A program made the translations under genes and the position numbers. A DNA stretch of 64,000 nucleotides from Lycium barbarum (lineage: Eukaryota; Streptophyta; Magnoliopsida; Solanales; Solanaceae), in the NCBI RefSeq assembly GCF_019175385.1, contig NC_083345.1:7851205-7915204 (forward strand), in the 5' to 3' direction. Of this stretch, positions 1 to 11,139 are shown piece by piece (position 1 is the stretch's first letter; each line of letters begins with the position of its first letter). Below the pieces are notes generated by a model. The model saw only the letters and a program-made list of their open reading frames with translations, was not told the DNA's origin and searched no databases.

Positions 1-60
1 GTTCCGTGGAAAGATTTATTAACCCTCGGGTACTCCAACATTCGAGGACGAATGTTTTAA
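1..60 (+). CDS. C-terminal end of a Ty3/gypsy polyprotein (partial, enters from left)
   Basis: The only open frame from base 1 ends ...SNIRGRMF and a TAA at 58-60, followed at once by a purine-rich tract and an LTR. That tail just before the polypurine tract is common in Tekay/Del-type chromoviral elements of Solanaceae. Only about 19 codons are visible, so the lineage is an inference; integrase and any chromodomain would lie left of the window. Confidence 0.6.
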   Translation, partial: VPWKDLLTLGYSNIRGRMF

Positions 61-73
61 AAATGGGGGAGAA
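61..73 (+). other. Polypurine tract of the gypsy element
   Basis: A purine-rich AAATGGGGGAGAA run lies between the polyprotein stop and the TG that opens the LTR. This is the usual place for priming of plus-strand DNA synthesis. Confidence 0.65.
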
Positions 74-474
74 TGTTTCACCTCGTAGTCGTGTATGTGA
101 AATCTATTAGGCGTTATTTGTTTAAGCCTAGACGTGGAGCATTTATCTCATGGTTACGAGGGTTTGAGTTCATATAATAAGCTATGAAAGACTCTGGGAC
201 CAAGCAAATCAAGGAAAATAAGTTTATCGAAAAATTTGAAATAGAATTTTGAGTCAACTTTGGAGGGGTATATCTCTATGTATATTAGGAGTTTTAAGGT
301 GTTTCAAAATCCTAAAATGAAGTTCGTCGAGTATAGTTTCCAATGTAATAAAACCGCTCGTCGATAGGACTTCGGAGTATAGAATTATGGACGTTACAAA
401 CTGAGCTGACAAAGCAGAAACAGAGCTACTACAGTACTGCTACAGTGCTGCTACAGTGCTGCCGCCTCAGCTAC

Positions 475-482
475 TATAAAAG
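475..482 (+). promoter_or_regulatory. TATA box of the LTR
   Basis: TATAAAAG lies about 400 bp into the LTR. It is preceded by an 11-bp repeat, CTACAGTGCTG, in three near-perfect copies (430-462). A transcription start near 510 would follow. Position and motif fit an LTR promoter; activity is unknown. Confidence 0.5.
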
Positions 483-837
483 GGGTTAAAACCCCATTTT
501 TCATCAAAAATTTTCCAAAACCTTCCAGAAATTTCAACCAACAAAAGGGGCTCTTACACCACCTAGAAGTGAGGATTTTGAGTGAAATTTAAGCTACGGA
601 ATATCAATCGAGGTCCGGACAACGTGTAGTCGCAATTATAATTTCGTTTTGTGTTGGAGTGAGCTTGGAAACAAGTGGATATTGAAGATCTTGCTACTTT
701 AGTAAATATAAGGTATGAATCCTTGAATCTTTTTCTTTATCAACATTGATTAAGGAATAATTGCAAGAATAAAAGTTATAGTTTGTTGTGTCGGTGTTGT
801 TGGCTTATGGATTGAGGTTTGAAGAGAATTTTAGATG

Positions 838-872
<35 letters not shown>

Positions 873-1404
873 CTTGTATAATATTGAGGATGTTGTTGTT
901 GATGTTGTTGGTATTGTTTGGGAGTTGTTTTGGTATTTGGAGGAAGTCGATAATATAGGGGAGATGCTGCCCAAATTTTCGTAACCCAAATCAGACTTCC
1001 ATAAATTAGTGCTTATAAGTTGATGGAAATATGATGAAAGTGTGATTAAAGATGTGTTTCTCGATATATAGGTTCGGGTGAAGGGCAAGCGTCGGGGTAA
1101 GGAACTCTTTAAGTGGTGGCTTGACGGATAAGGTATGTAAGGTGTTCGTTTCCCTTTTTCTTTGGCACGAATCCAACTAGAACATAAACATGAGCGTTCC
1201 ATAATAAATCCACTCCATTCCCATGCTTTGTATATCAAACCTTAATGTCTTGTTATTTGATTGATTCTTGAAATATTATTTTACTCATCATCGATTATTC
1301 CTTTGGACTCGATACGAATTCCATAAGCTATTCGGAGGCTACCGACCTCATGTCACTCCTAAAGGCCAAGGCTAGATCATTGACTTCTTATTCAAAAATC
1401 AGCC

Positions 1405-1525
1405 TCAGAACATTGCGCTTTCCTTCCGTATCGTGGAAGGAAAGCAGAGTCTTGCGCAGAAGGCCTCAGGATATTGCGCTTTCCTTCCGCATCGCGGAAG
1501 GAAAGCGGATTCCTGCGCAGCCTTT
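1405..1525 (+). repeat. Two tandem copies of a 13-bp-stem hairpin
   Basis: Two ~58-bp units each contain the dyad GCTTTCCTTCCGC / GCGGAAGGAAAGC with a 3-base loop. The second copy (about 1478-1506) is perfect; the first (about 1420-1448) has one G-to-A change in the right arm. The pair accounts for several short ORFs on both strands here, which I do not regard as genes. Confidence 0.8.
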
Positions 1526-1739
1526 CCGGTTCGGACCCAACAATGGTATATACATATAAATAACTGTAATGCACTACTTTACTACACAGGTCAGATTATT
1601 GGCTTCTCATGCATTGTATATACATAAATGTATTGCACTATTTTACTACACCGTGCTGCGCTATAGTCGGCCGGGCATGGCGCGTAGATGCGTACACCAC
1701 TGCAGTGGGCATGTTATGATAGTGCCCCCGACGCGGGAG

Positions 1740-1970
1740 GCCCTAACGCGGGCTAATGATGGTAACACCGAGCCTTAATGGCCGGGCATGATTTTACATA
1801 TATAACACCGAGCCTTACGGCCGGGCATGAATACTATTTATTACGTATGTATATATATATATATATAACGCGGGCTAATGATGGTAACACCGAGCCTTAA
1901 TGGTCGGGCATGATTTTACATATATAACACCGAGCCTTACTGCCGGGCATGGATACTATCTATTACGTAC

Positions 1971-2013
<43 letters not shown>

Positions 2014-2114
2014 CATACAAACGATTTTATCATGCATTGCTTAATGGTCGGGCATGATTTTACATATATAACACCGAGCCTTATGGCCGGGCATGGATAC
2101 TATCTATTACGTAC

Positions 2115-2145
<31 letters not shown>

Positions 2146-2170
2146 AGCATACAAACGATTTTATCATGCA
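1740..2170 (+). repeat. Tandem repeat array inside the LTR
   Basis: The block CCGAGCCTTA-TGGCCGGGCATG recurs about six times, with ACATATATAACA, CTATTTATTACGTA and (TA)n spacers. The last two long units (about 1895-2034 and 2041-2160) also share AGCATACAAACGATTTTATC. Unit length varies mostly through the TA runs. It behaves like an LTR-internal minisatellite and shows no coding capacity. Confidence 0.75.
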
Positions 2171-2793
2171 TTGTATGTTGTTCTACTTCCAGATGTTCGG
2201 TTTTCTTTTGCCTATATTAATGTCACACTTTATCTTAATTATGTTGTTTCCCTCTTGCCTTACATACTCAGTACTTTTATCCGTACTGACGTCCCATTGC
2301 CCGGGACGCTGCATTTCGTGTTGCAGGCTCTGACAGAATTATCGAGGAGCAACCGTAGTAGGATTTTTCCAGCTTCAGCGGTGTTAGCAAGTACCACTAC
2401 TCCGGGCTTGCTATCTTTTGGGTACTTTCTGTTAGTATAATACATGTTCATACGTATACTCCTAGAGGCTCATGGATATTGTGGGATATGTAAATATTAT
2501 GTATGGCCTTGTCGGCCTTGTTTTGGCTTCTTGACATTTTTCTGATAGCCTTGTCGGCTTTATGATATACTTTATGTGTAGCGACCTTGCCGGTCCGCAA
2601 ATGTACATATGTGTTGAATTATCGAATATGTCTATGTTGGGCCTTTTCTGCGTGCAGATGTTCCTTGAGTTATAGTATGTGATGTCCAAGTAACGGTTAA
2701 GTCAGGTGGCTTTCGGCCTACGAGTCGGAGCCTGTCATACTCCTCGATGGGGGTGTGACACAAAAATCATAAGTATTTCAAAATAATAATACA

Positions 2794-2825
2794 CTAGTCC
2801 TTGAACACGTGCGTTGCACGTGTAT
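2794..2825 (-). mobile_element. Helitron 3' terminus (minus strand)
   Basis: On the minus strand a perfect hairpin (ACACGTGC, loop AAC, GCACGTGT; plus 2805-2823) is followed by a short spacer and CTAG, then T. This is the canonical Helitron 3' end: GC-rich hairpin, CTRR, insertion before T. The body must extend rightward into the AT-rich DNA after 2825. I could not place its 5' TC end with confidence. Confidence 0.65.
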
Positions 2826-5150
2826 CCCCTTCTAATTAGTAGACCACGTTATAATTTGTAGTTGTACACATTCAAATTCTATCACCTTTTATTTTTTGAT
2901 TAACATTGGTATTACCTTTTCTCTTTTGATCAAAACTCACTTTTTTGTTTACCATTATGTGTTGTTTTAATTCATATTGTTTAATACAATTCAATGCAAC
3001 AAAGAAAGGTTTCAACAATTTTGATTTTCCGGTTCTTCTAATATAGTACTATTAGATATTCAACTTGTCGATTTCCATATTTTTTTAGACGTAAACAACA
3101 CGGTCTACACTGATTTATGAATGTTGGTTATATGGTTGCAATATTTCACGTTTCTGTCTTGTCTTTAAGAAATTATAGACTCTTTTTTACAATTTTATAT
3201 GTGTCAAGAAGCTGTTGTTGAATAATAGTATTGTAAAATTGTACAGAAATTCAACTATTAACATATATCCTCCTTAGAATGTTTAGTTGATCGTTGTCAA
3301 GTTATTCGTGTACATATGCAAAAAAACATTAAAATTTATAATAAACATATAGTTAAAAATTATATTAAAATTAAAAATAATAATTAATGATAGCTTTGAA
3401 AGTCCAAACTCCAAAGAGTATCTACTTGCAAGTAAATTACATTTTTAAAAAATACCTCTTCTCCCAATCTGGGGGTACCATGTTGAAATCCTTAAACTTC
3501 AAGAATCTACCAAAAAAAAAGAAGAAGAAGAAGAAGTTAAATAGAAAGAATAAGTAAATAGCTCAAAAAAAAAAAAAAATGGCCCATGCAACAAAATTGC
3601 TTAAAGGATATCACAAGACGCACTCTTGAACTTAAATTCTACACCTTATCCTTGCACTCAAAAGACAGAGTTATAATTGTACAAGCTATAAAAGATGAAG
3701 TTAACTGAAAGACGAAGCATTTTTATCAAATTACAAAACCAAAAAACTTAGAAAATAAAAAAATAACAACAAAAAAATTGTCTTTCATACTTCCAACTTC
3801 CAAGTGAACCAAAAATACCGTCACCATGCAAAGTTTTATCCTTGTGCCTTTTATTGTAATCACTCTCTTCATGTATTTTCAGTTCATTCATTTTTCTTCT
3901 TGCTGCTTCTTGTTCACCATGCAAAGTTTTATCCTGCAATTGACATTAATAATCATTTGCCGATTAAGCTTATAGACATAATATGCCATCTTTTCAAAAT
4001 ATAGAAGAACCAACTTCATTTTGTGTCCAAATAAGTTCCAATCTCTCGGTCAAGCTTCTGCTTCTCTATTCTTCCCTTCAGGAAATGAACTATGTATTAT
4101 AGAATGTTCTTCATTTCAATAAATGAGAATGAACTGCCAGAAAGAGATTATAAAGCCACAAAAAGTGATCAAAACAATTTGGCTTTTTGTCTCCTTTTCT
4201 CTCCAAACATAACCTCCGCCCCTTCAATCCCATTTATTTTCTTGTAGTAAAGATGGAACTATTAATTGTCACATTAATAAAGTAAACTTTTTAAAGGTAG
4301 TAATGCTTATAGATAGTATTGATTTACAATTCAATTATATAAGCTGATCATTTCCTGCCATAAATGAAATAAGTTATTAGCAATTTAAGTGGGTATGTAA
4401 TGACTTTCTTGAACGGATGAAATAATTCATTTGTTGTATTCATTACAATTTCAGTTTTGGAGATACAAAAAGGCGTGTAAAGTTTATGGTATAATAATGA
4501 CTTAAATAAGAAATTACTGTATTACATTGTTTTGACTTTTGACCAAGTAAATCAACAGTTCAAATTGGACTTATGCGTGTGATTCTTACATATCTATAAA
4601 TAAAAAACAAAAAATCGTACAAATACTGCGCAAAAAAAGAAAAAAAAAACTGACAATTAAATGACATTGAATAGACACAAATTATACTTCTTTGCAATAA
4701 TTACTGTTAAATGAAAGTAATTCCTAGAAAGTAAAAGTAGACTATACTAATAAATTACTGTGTGATAAATGCTTGGTAGATACAAGAACTTACGGTAATC
4801 ATTTTTCATTTCATTGATTTATTAATATATTTATCATTTATTAGAAGTAAATTTACTATTTTGATATTAACTGGTTATTATATTTTAAAAGGTTATAAAT
4901 GTCCATCGACATTTTAGGGATATTGTTGCATTTTGATTTACTATAAGGACAAAATCGTAATTCAATTTTGAAAACATGAGCTTCCAGCTTTTAGTATAAT
5001 ATATTATGATATGACATGGTGGGATCAGTTTCATATGAAATCCATGGGTATCTTTTCAAGGGATCACTGTTGTCATAGCCACAAATACAATCTATTTTCA
5101 GGACCCAATTAAAAGTGCTCTAGAACTTGCACACTTTTTCTACATCCAAC
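2826..5150. other. AT-rich non-coding stretch, probably Helitron body plus intergenic DNA
   Basis: No coding region is recognisable. Visible items are an AAG microsatellite (about 3515-3535), several A runs, and a 20-bp direct repeat around 3823 and 3916 (CACCATGCAAAGTTTTATCC). The short ORFs at 3748-4004 lie on that repeat and show no protein family. Part of this stretch should belong to the Helitron that ends at 2794. Confidence 0.4.
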
Positions 5151-5540
5151 CTATAATTGTGCTGCCTGTTCTTTTACTCATCTTTTAATCTTCTTCTCAT
5201 TTTGTCTGCTAATTACACTTCTGGCGATGAAGTTTACAGGCACTCAGTTACATTTTCTGTTGTTTACTTCAATCTGTTCAGCAACAGCCGCCAACATACC
5301 ATCTTTGTTGAGTGCTCTGCATTACCAGCTGTTGCGAATTATCCAACACATTAACATATCTTAAACCTCATCATAATGAATTATCCAACACATTAACATA
5401 TCTTAAACCTCATCATAATGAAGAGGAAACTGCTTAATTTCTCTGTGGTGGTTGCAAGAAAAGAATGAATAGTTAGGCTTTGGCATATTGTCCAAACCTT
5501 TTTAGCCCATATAGAACTTGTTCATAGAAAAGTAAAAGTT
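5150..5540 (+). other. Diverged copy of the dioxygenase gene's 3' flank
   Basis: This segment aligns by eye with 23370-23790, just downstream of the dioxygenase pseudogene. Matching blocks include GATGAAGTTTACAGGC against CATGAAGTTCAGAGGC, the following CTTACATTTTCTG block, CTGCATTACCA, and an AACTTGTTCA-AGA-AAGTAAAA block near the end. Order is conserved with indels. It also carries a perfect ~42-bp tandem duplication (about 5334-5420). No dioxygenase coding sequence precedes it here, so only the downstream part remains. Confidence 0.55.
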
Positions 5541-5551
5541 TTATTAATAAA

Positions 5552-5779
5552 AATATATGTCCCAGATTACTTGTCCATTTACAAAATCAAGATAAAATTA
5601 ATTAAATATTTTCCATATTATCCTTAGTATCAAATGTCTTGAAAATAGTCAATATTGATTAGAATGTATTTATTGGATAGAGATATGGGTAAGGTAGTAA
5701 AAATACATCTTTTATTTATGATTTCTTAAGGGGTGTGTAAAAGAGAAAGTGGTCAAGTAATATGGGATGGAGGGAGTAA
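5552..5779. mobile_element. Stowaway/mariner-type MITE remnant
   Basis: The right end reads GTCAAGTAATATGGGATGGAGGGAGTA, the familiar plant Stowaway-like terminus. The left end has the partner GTCCCAGATTACTTGTCCATT, but its outer CTCCCTCC bases are lost. The MULE that follows inserted at the MITE's outer right tip, so the MITE is older. Confidence 0.5.
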
Positions 5780-5832
5780 GAGCCCGGAACTTTGTTAACC
5801 CAAAAAATAACTTTTGGAACCAAACTAACCCT

Positions 5833-8685
5833 TTAAAAAAAAAAAAAAACAAAGTAGGCTTCCCCCACCACATAATCAGTTACATTTCTGGCCATTCTCT
5901 CAAAGCACTTGACTACATGAGAACATGGCATGTGGTACGTTTGCCACTTACCACAGACGCATGATCTTGTATGCTCAGTAATGATATGTTTGTTTCCTCT
6001 TTTACCGTCGTAATAACCCGTTCTAACTTCATACACTTGTTGAACGACGTCATACTCGGTCATACGGTGACCCTCTACTCTTCTTCTATGGTGCTCCATC
6101 TTTTTGTAGGGCTTTGGCATCCATGTTCCGTCCTCGGCTAATATGGCTCTGGCCTGCCTTGTCCTATCCGCAAACCACTCCACGACCTGCTGGAAAGTTA
6201 GTCTTACCATTGCGGTGATAGGTAGTCCCCGAGCAGATTTAAGGAGTCCATTGAAAGACTCCGAGATGTTCGTTGTGAGCATGCCCCATCTCCTTCTTCC
6301 ATCAACATAAAGCGTCCATTTTTCAACTTCTAATTTCATCAACCAAACATATGCCTCTTCACTCACTTCCCTTAGCAGATCCATTTTTGCAGCCCATTTT
6401 CTTTGTTGATGCTGCATCGCAGCCCCCCGCATCAATTTGTTTACAGTGCCATTTCCAAACTTTGTTTGCAAATTAGCCTTTAAGTGCCTTAAACAATATC
6501 AACGGTAAGCATGTGGAGGCTGCCACCCTTCTAGAGTACGCATATTGTGCAATATGCCTTTATGACGATCCGATAGGACACATATGTCCTGACGACCCCT
6601 AATAACATGAGTCTTCAGATGAGTAAGAACATCCCCCATGTCTCGTTGCTCTCGTTGGCGGCAATTGCGAAAGCAAGAGGGAATATTGACCCATTGTCAT
6701 CCATACCGACTGAAATTAGGAGCTTGATGTCATATCGGCCATATACATGCGTCCCATCTATCGACATCACATTCCGGCAGTGAGCAAAACCATCAATACT
6801 CGGTTTGAATGCCCAAAAGATGAAGTAGAAAATTCTGCCCTCTAAAAGCCGCCACTGTACAACAGTGCCAGGATTAGCATGTTGTACATCCTCCATATAC
6901 CCCGGCAACGCCCGAAAAGAGGATTCCCAAGTTCCAAAGATCATCTCAAAAGCACGTCTACGCCCGAGAAATCCCTTTCTCTTGCTTATGGTTTTACCAT
7001 ATTTGGAGTGGACCATGCTAATACAAGTTTTGATGAGCATCCTGCATAAGTTTAAACAAGCAACATTTAGCAATGATATTTTAATTGCTATAAGATATAT
7101 ACAATGTACTAGGTCAGATAAGTTACCTTGGAGTTTCCTCAATGTCTTTAAGTAACACATGAGCAATCGGGTTTATATCTAAGTTAAAATGATCTGCTCA
7201 ACTTTGTCTCATATCACAAGTGTGCTTTGGGTGGAATTTTGTGATTTCCCACAGACCATCAGGCTTAACAATTTCCCAAAGCAACCACCGACAGCCTTTA
7301 GTCTTTCGCTTAAAACTAGCCTCCATACCGATTTGTTTGAGTCATAAACCTTAAACTCCCTCATATCCTTTATACAATAAATTTTAATAGCCCGTTGCAA
7401 CGCTTTTTTTGATGCGAACATATCATTCCCTTTGCAAGGACGCATTCATCAGTCATGAGATTTTTTTTTTGTTCAATCCACGTTTTTTGGCGACTTTGAT
7501 CATCATCTCTTGTGAAAGAAAATGCATCCTCACGACCTTGTAGACTATCAAGCTATGAAATATAGTCAGAATACCACTGCGTTGGGCTGTCAGGAATTGG
7601 GTTTTTCGCTATCGAAGGTGGTACGTGGTGGTGAGTTGGTTCTGGTTAGTTCGGGGGACTAAAATGCTTATCTTCTTCATCCCCTTCATTATCTTCATCA
7701 TCAGTTACCTCTGCATTATTAGCTGGTTCATCGCCATCACTCTCTGATGTATCCACATAACTTGAACAATCAACGCCATCTAAGAAAGGCCTCCTCCTAC
7801 ATGATAAAAAGCATATGTTAAATTCCAAATTAATATATATATATTAATTAATTAATTAATTAATTAATTATTTAACATCAAGATGATGAACCTACAGATA
7901 TTGAGAAGGAGCATGGTGTGGAGAATGATCAACTCCACCAAACTGAGAGGACTGCCTAACATCCACAGTTGGTACCACTGGCGAGTTTTGATAATAATCA
8001 GCTGTACCGAACTGAGAATTATTATAATAATTAGCTCCACTGAATTGAGAGTTTTGATAATAATGAGCTGCTCCACTAAATTGAGATGATTGCCGAATAT
8101 TACTTATCAGGTCTATAACCCCTACAAAGATTTAAAAATGGTTATTTACCAATACATATAATAAACACGTGCTACTACACAAAATAATAATATAAGAATG
8201 CATATTTACCAAGTTTGATTTAATTGTTGGGTTAGATTTTCCAGCAGCACCTGGCTGCTCAAAATGTCCCCGTAAGAACTAATATCCCCGTAAGTGTTAA
8301 CTTGACTGGGCTGTTCTTGAGGGACCTCTCGGAAAATCTTTTCAACATACATCTCAAGAACATTAATGATGACTAAATGTTTATATTATTCTGGCGCATT
8401 CAAATAATCCCTTAAAGAATCATCATCATTGATATAATGCATACCATAAAGCATTATACCATGGGAAACTGATTGTGGATATCTGCATGTTATAGAGATT
8501 TCATACTCATCTGGACCAATGTTCATTTTTTCATGTATGTAATTGACTAATGATTCATAAGACATTTCAAGTGGACATTTAACACGGACTTTTGATCTTT
8601 TATTGTAACGAACTGTACTATTGTCATCAAGGATAATACCATCCTAATAAAGTGAAACCCTAACTGATGGAATATCTTGAGCCAT
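5833..8685 (-). pseudogene. MULE transposase (MURA-like), broken
   Basis: Pieces in order on the minus strand: an N-terminal exon from the ATG at 8685 to about 8230 with in-frame TAG and TAA; a Gln/Ser/Tyr repeat linker (about 8090-7905, SQFSGA-type repeats); an acidic stretch (7800-7646); a MuDR N-terminal domain (7445-7209); and the MULE catalytic domain (7140-6615) with MSIDGTHVYGRYD and SVGMDDNG. After a one-base frameshift near 6620 comes LSDRHKGI, the second catalytic Asp, then a Trp-to-stop near 6500. The C-terminal part (6471-5833) ends in a SWIM zinc finger (CVCGKWQ...MPCSHVV) and runs into the TIR. The role was cut-and-paste transposition; this copy cannot make a full protein. Confidence 0.8.
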
Positions 8686-8809
8686 TTTTTGTACGAAGTT
8701 TGATTTTTTCTTTGAATGACTTAAGAGACTTAAACTTATGAAATGAATGAGTTTTTACCCCGTCCAACATTATTCTTAAATAGATAATACCATCACTATT
8801 TTCGTCATT

Positions 8810-9300
8810 TCATGCATTGTATTGTCCAATCGGTCCTTATGTGTGATAAAAAAACTGAAATTGACATGCATGGCTTGTAGTCAAATCAAGCATGGGTTAT
8901 AAATACACTTGTATTGCGCATTGAAATGTTGCGCAATATGAATTAATGTCTAACAAAACGGTCAAATAATGTATCATTGTATTGTCAAATCGGTCCACAT
9001 TGAAATGTTGCGCAATATGAATTAATGTCTAACAAAACGGTCAAATAATGCATCATTGTATTGTCAAATCGATCCTTTATGTGCCATAAAAAAGCTGAAA
9101 TTGACATGCATGATGTATTGTCAAATTGGTCCTTTATGTGTAAAAAAAAAACTGAAATTGACATGCATGATATATTGTCAAATCGGTCCTTTATGTGTCA
9201 TTAAAAAGCTGAAATTGGCATGCATGAAGTATTGTCAAATCGGTCCTTTATGTGAGATAAAAAAGCTGAAATTGGCATGCATGACGTGTAGTCAGATCAA
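8810..9300 (+). repeat. Subterminal tandem repeats of the MULE
   Basis: A ~58-bp unit (TATTGTCAAATCGGTCCTTT ... AAAAAGCTGAAATTGACATGCATGA) is repeated four times from 9056 to about 9290, with a related unit at 8817-8877. Between them a ~75-bp segment containing TTGCGCAATATGAATTAATG is duplicated (about 8925 and 9003). The 85-codon ORF at 9056-9313 is only this repeat read in frame. Arrays just inside the ends are common in MULEs and often serve as transposase-binding regions. Confidence 0.75.
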
Positions 9301-9717
9301 GCATGGGGGGTAAATACAAATTTACAACCCCTAAACCCAAATATAACAAGTTTCCAAACTTACTTCGGAGTACTTTACAACCCCTAAAACGACAATCCAA
9401 ATGTATATGTATGCTTGATGTAATGAGCCGATATTATTTTACGCTAAAAAAAATATTAAGTTCTACATAAAATATTTATATTCCGGTGTTTTAAAACGTG
9501 ACTAATCTTCGGTCAAAGTACGGAAAAAAGCTTAATTTTGAGTTTGACTTTCAAGAACAGAGGCTGGGGTCGGGGGAAAGAGGATTTCACGCATAGATTC
9601 TGTGCGTGAAGCCTACTTTAGTTTTTTTTTTAAAGGGTTAGTTTGGTTCCAAAAGTTATTTTTTAGGTTAAAAAAGTTTCGGATTCAAGGAGTAATGACC
9701 AATTTGATAACAAAATT

Positions 9718-9921
9718 CTAAAGGGAAATAAAGAAAAAGGAGAAACCAAATTTGTCCACATCTAAAGGCAAAGCTCTCCGTTGTTCCAACGAGTCTACTG
9801 CGGTGATGAAGTCGAGAAACGGTGAAACTTCTTTGGAACAAACGACATTAACATCGGCAGCTACTATACATATCAAACTGTAATCCAAAGTAGTTTTTTT
9901 GGAAAAAAAAAAAATTGCCAC
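9718..9921 (-). other. Possible exon remnant, family not recognised
   Basis: A minus-strand frame of 67 codons just outside the MULE includes YSLICIVAADVNVVCSKEV and a following SPFLDFITAVDSLEQRRALP stretch. Its composition looks more protein-like than its surroundings: balanced residues rather than repeat-driven. There is no clear start and the end runs into poly-T-derived Phe/Ser. I do not recognise a family. It could be one exon of a lost gene or chance. Confidence 0.25.
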
Positions 9922-10289
9922 GTATAGAATGGATCTAGGTCATTTGGTGGTATATTGACTTGTGAGACTTCCCAACCTCGGTTAGGTCTCCGTTTGCCTG
10001 CATTTTGCTTGTGGTAAAGGACATGGAAAAAAAGTTCCTTCATCGCACGTTCAAGTAATTACAACATCTAGTGTCTTCTGAAAGAACAGTGATGCAGTAA
10101 TTAAATTAGGCACTAACCATGAAACCTAAAAGACCCCGAAAAGAAGAAAACAAAGAAAAAAAAAAAACTAACCAACACAAAAAATCAAGTTCCGAAATTA
10201 TAGACTAAAATTCATGAAGAATTCATAAAGCGACTAGCAAGAGCTACTGATAAATAAGCTAAACTTTCTGAGAATTATATTAACATACT

Positions 10290-10380
10290 CTCAATAACCT
10301 TTAGGTGCATATTCTCTGCAAAAGCTTTCTTCTGCCAGAGGTTGTCTTCAATATGATCAAACTTGTACGTTCGTGAAGGA
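10290..10380 (-). other. Possible exon remnant, family not recognised
   Basis: Reading the minus strand from about 10375 gives the peptide TYKFDHIEDNLWQKKAF followed by AENMHLKVIES before frames close. It looks coding but is too short to assign, and no start or convincing splice sites were seen. It lies on the same strand as the remnant at 9718-9921, so both could be exons of one dead gene. That is a guess. Confidence 0.2.
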
Positions 10381-10722
10381 AATGATGGTTAATTTGGCTT
10401 CCTCGTAGTAGGCCTTGCATATTATATTCCTTTGTGGCCTTATAATAAATGGCATACATATACATATTACTCCTAATAGAGATTAATGATAATGAAGGGT
10501 GTTTTTAATGAGAGTAACTGCAAAAAATGCTGGCTAATAGCTAAATTGCTGAATCGAGAAAGGGAAGATGAAAAGTTATTACGGAAATTAATGAGCCACT
10601 TTTGAATTTTTAATATATCACATAAATGAAAAAAATTAGAAAAATAGAAAAGAAAACTGAAAGAGGCTTTTTAACATATTTTAAATAAAAATGATCTAGA
10701 GAAAAAAGATAAATATACCATA

Positions 10723-10931
10723 CTTCCTCCAGATAAAAAAGAGTGTCCACTTAGCCATTTGCACAGCCGCTAAGAAAATACTAACTTTTAGAAAAAAAAT
10801 AGGTAACTTGACTAAACTGCCCCTCATTAAATAAGTATTGAGATTTGATCATATACCACTTAATAAGGGCAAATCTGAAAAAACAAAATTTATATTTTCT
10901 TGATTTAATACTCTTTTTAATCCAGAGGGAG
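10723..10931. mobile_element. Stowaway-like MITE with TA target duplication
   Basis: The ends are ~22-bp inverted repeats: CTTCCTCCAGATAAAAAAGA on the left, and the reverse complement of the right end gives CTCCCTCTGGATTAAAAAGA. Both are flanked by TA (10721-10722, 10932-10933). At 209 bp, AT-rich and non-coding, it fits a Tc1/mariner MITE. Confidence 0.75.
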
Positions 10932-11024
10932 TACTATATAAGCTTTCTTTAGAATTTTAAACGTCATCAACCTTCGAGTTAATAGGAACAGACAATGTAT
11001 CTATTTCCCTAAGGATTTATTTAA

Positions 11025-11139
11025 CGGAAAAGGGCCAAAATTACCCCTGAACTTTGGGAAATAATTCATCCATACCCTTCGTTATACTTTGGGAAATAAT
11101 TTTGGCCCAAAGTTGAGGGGTAATTTTGGCCCTTTTCCG
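11025..11139. mobile_element. 115-bp foldback MITE with perfect 9-bp TSD
   Basis: The arms are CGGAAAAGGGCCAAAATTAC on the left and the matching GTAATTTTGGCCCTTTTCCG on the right. Both sides carry TTTATTTAA (11016-11024 and 11140-11148), a perfect 9-bp target duplication pointing to MULE-type mobilisation. A half copy of the same family starts at about 12070. Confidence 0.85.

Larger units (their letters stand above)
74..2760 (+). mobile_element. 3' LTR of a Ty3/gypsy retrotransposon (about 2.7 kb)
   Basis: The segment opens with TGTTTCACCTCG directly after the polypurine tract and closes with GGGGGTGTGACA, giving the TG...CA ends of an LTR. A TATA-like box lies about 400 bp inside. The LTR is enlarged by hairpin repeats (1.40-1.52 kb), a tandem array (1.74-2.17 kb) and several AT microsatellites (841-868, 1848-1866, 1974-2010, 2119-2144). 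Since coding sequence enters from the left, this is a 3' LTR and not a solo LTR. No primer-binding site follows it, as expected. The matching 5' LTR is outside the window, so age cannot be judged. Confidence 0.75.
5780..9686 (-). mobile_element. Mutator-like DNA transposon (MULE), decayed, with TIRs and 9-bp TSD
   Basis: The ends are long inverted repeats (left 5780-5862, right about 9606-9686) sharing the AACTTT...TTAACC...AAAAATAACTTTTGGAACC block. They are flanked by AGGGAGTAA (5771-5779) and AAGGAGTAA (9687-9695), a 9-bp target duplication with one mismatch, as expected for MULEs. Inside is a MuDR/MURA-like transposase on the minus strand with stops and frameshifts, then a tandem array near the right end. 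The element is probably immobile by itself. Confidence 0.85.

Noticed and set aside
831..1238. 135-codon minus-strand ORF in the first LTR
   Set aside because: It ends in a Tyr/Ile run from a TA microsatellite, lies wholly in an LTR, and shows no domain or start context.
1900..2333. Overlapping ORFs with repeated YIYIYIY segments
   Set aside because: Products of the tandem array and TA microsatellites read in frame.
9056..9313. 85-codon ORF with four CQIGPLC-like repeats, resembling a Cys-rich repeat protein
   Set aside because: It is the 58-bp subterminal tandem repeat of the MULE read in frame; the repeat continues past the ORF and is non-coding elsewhere.
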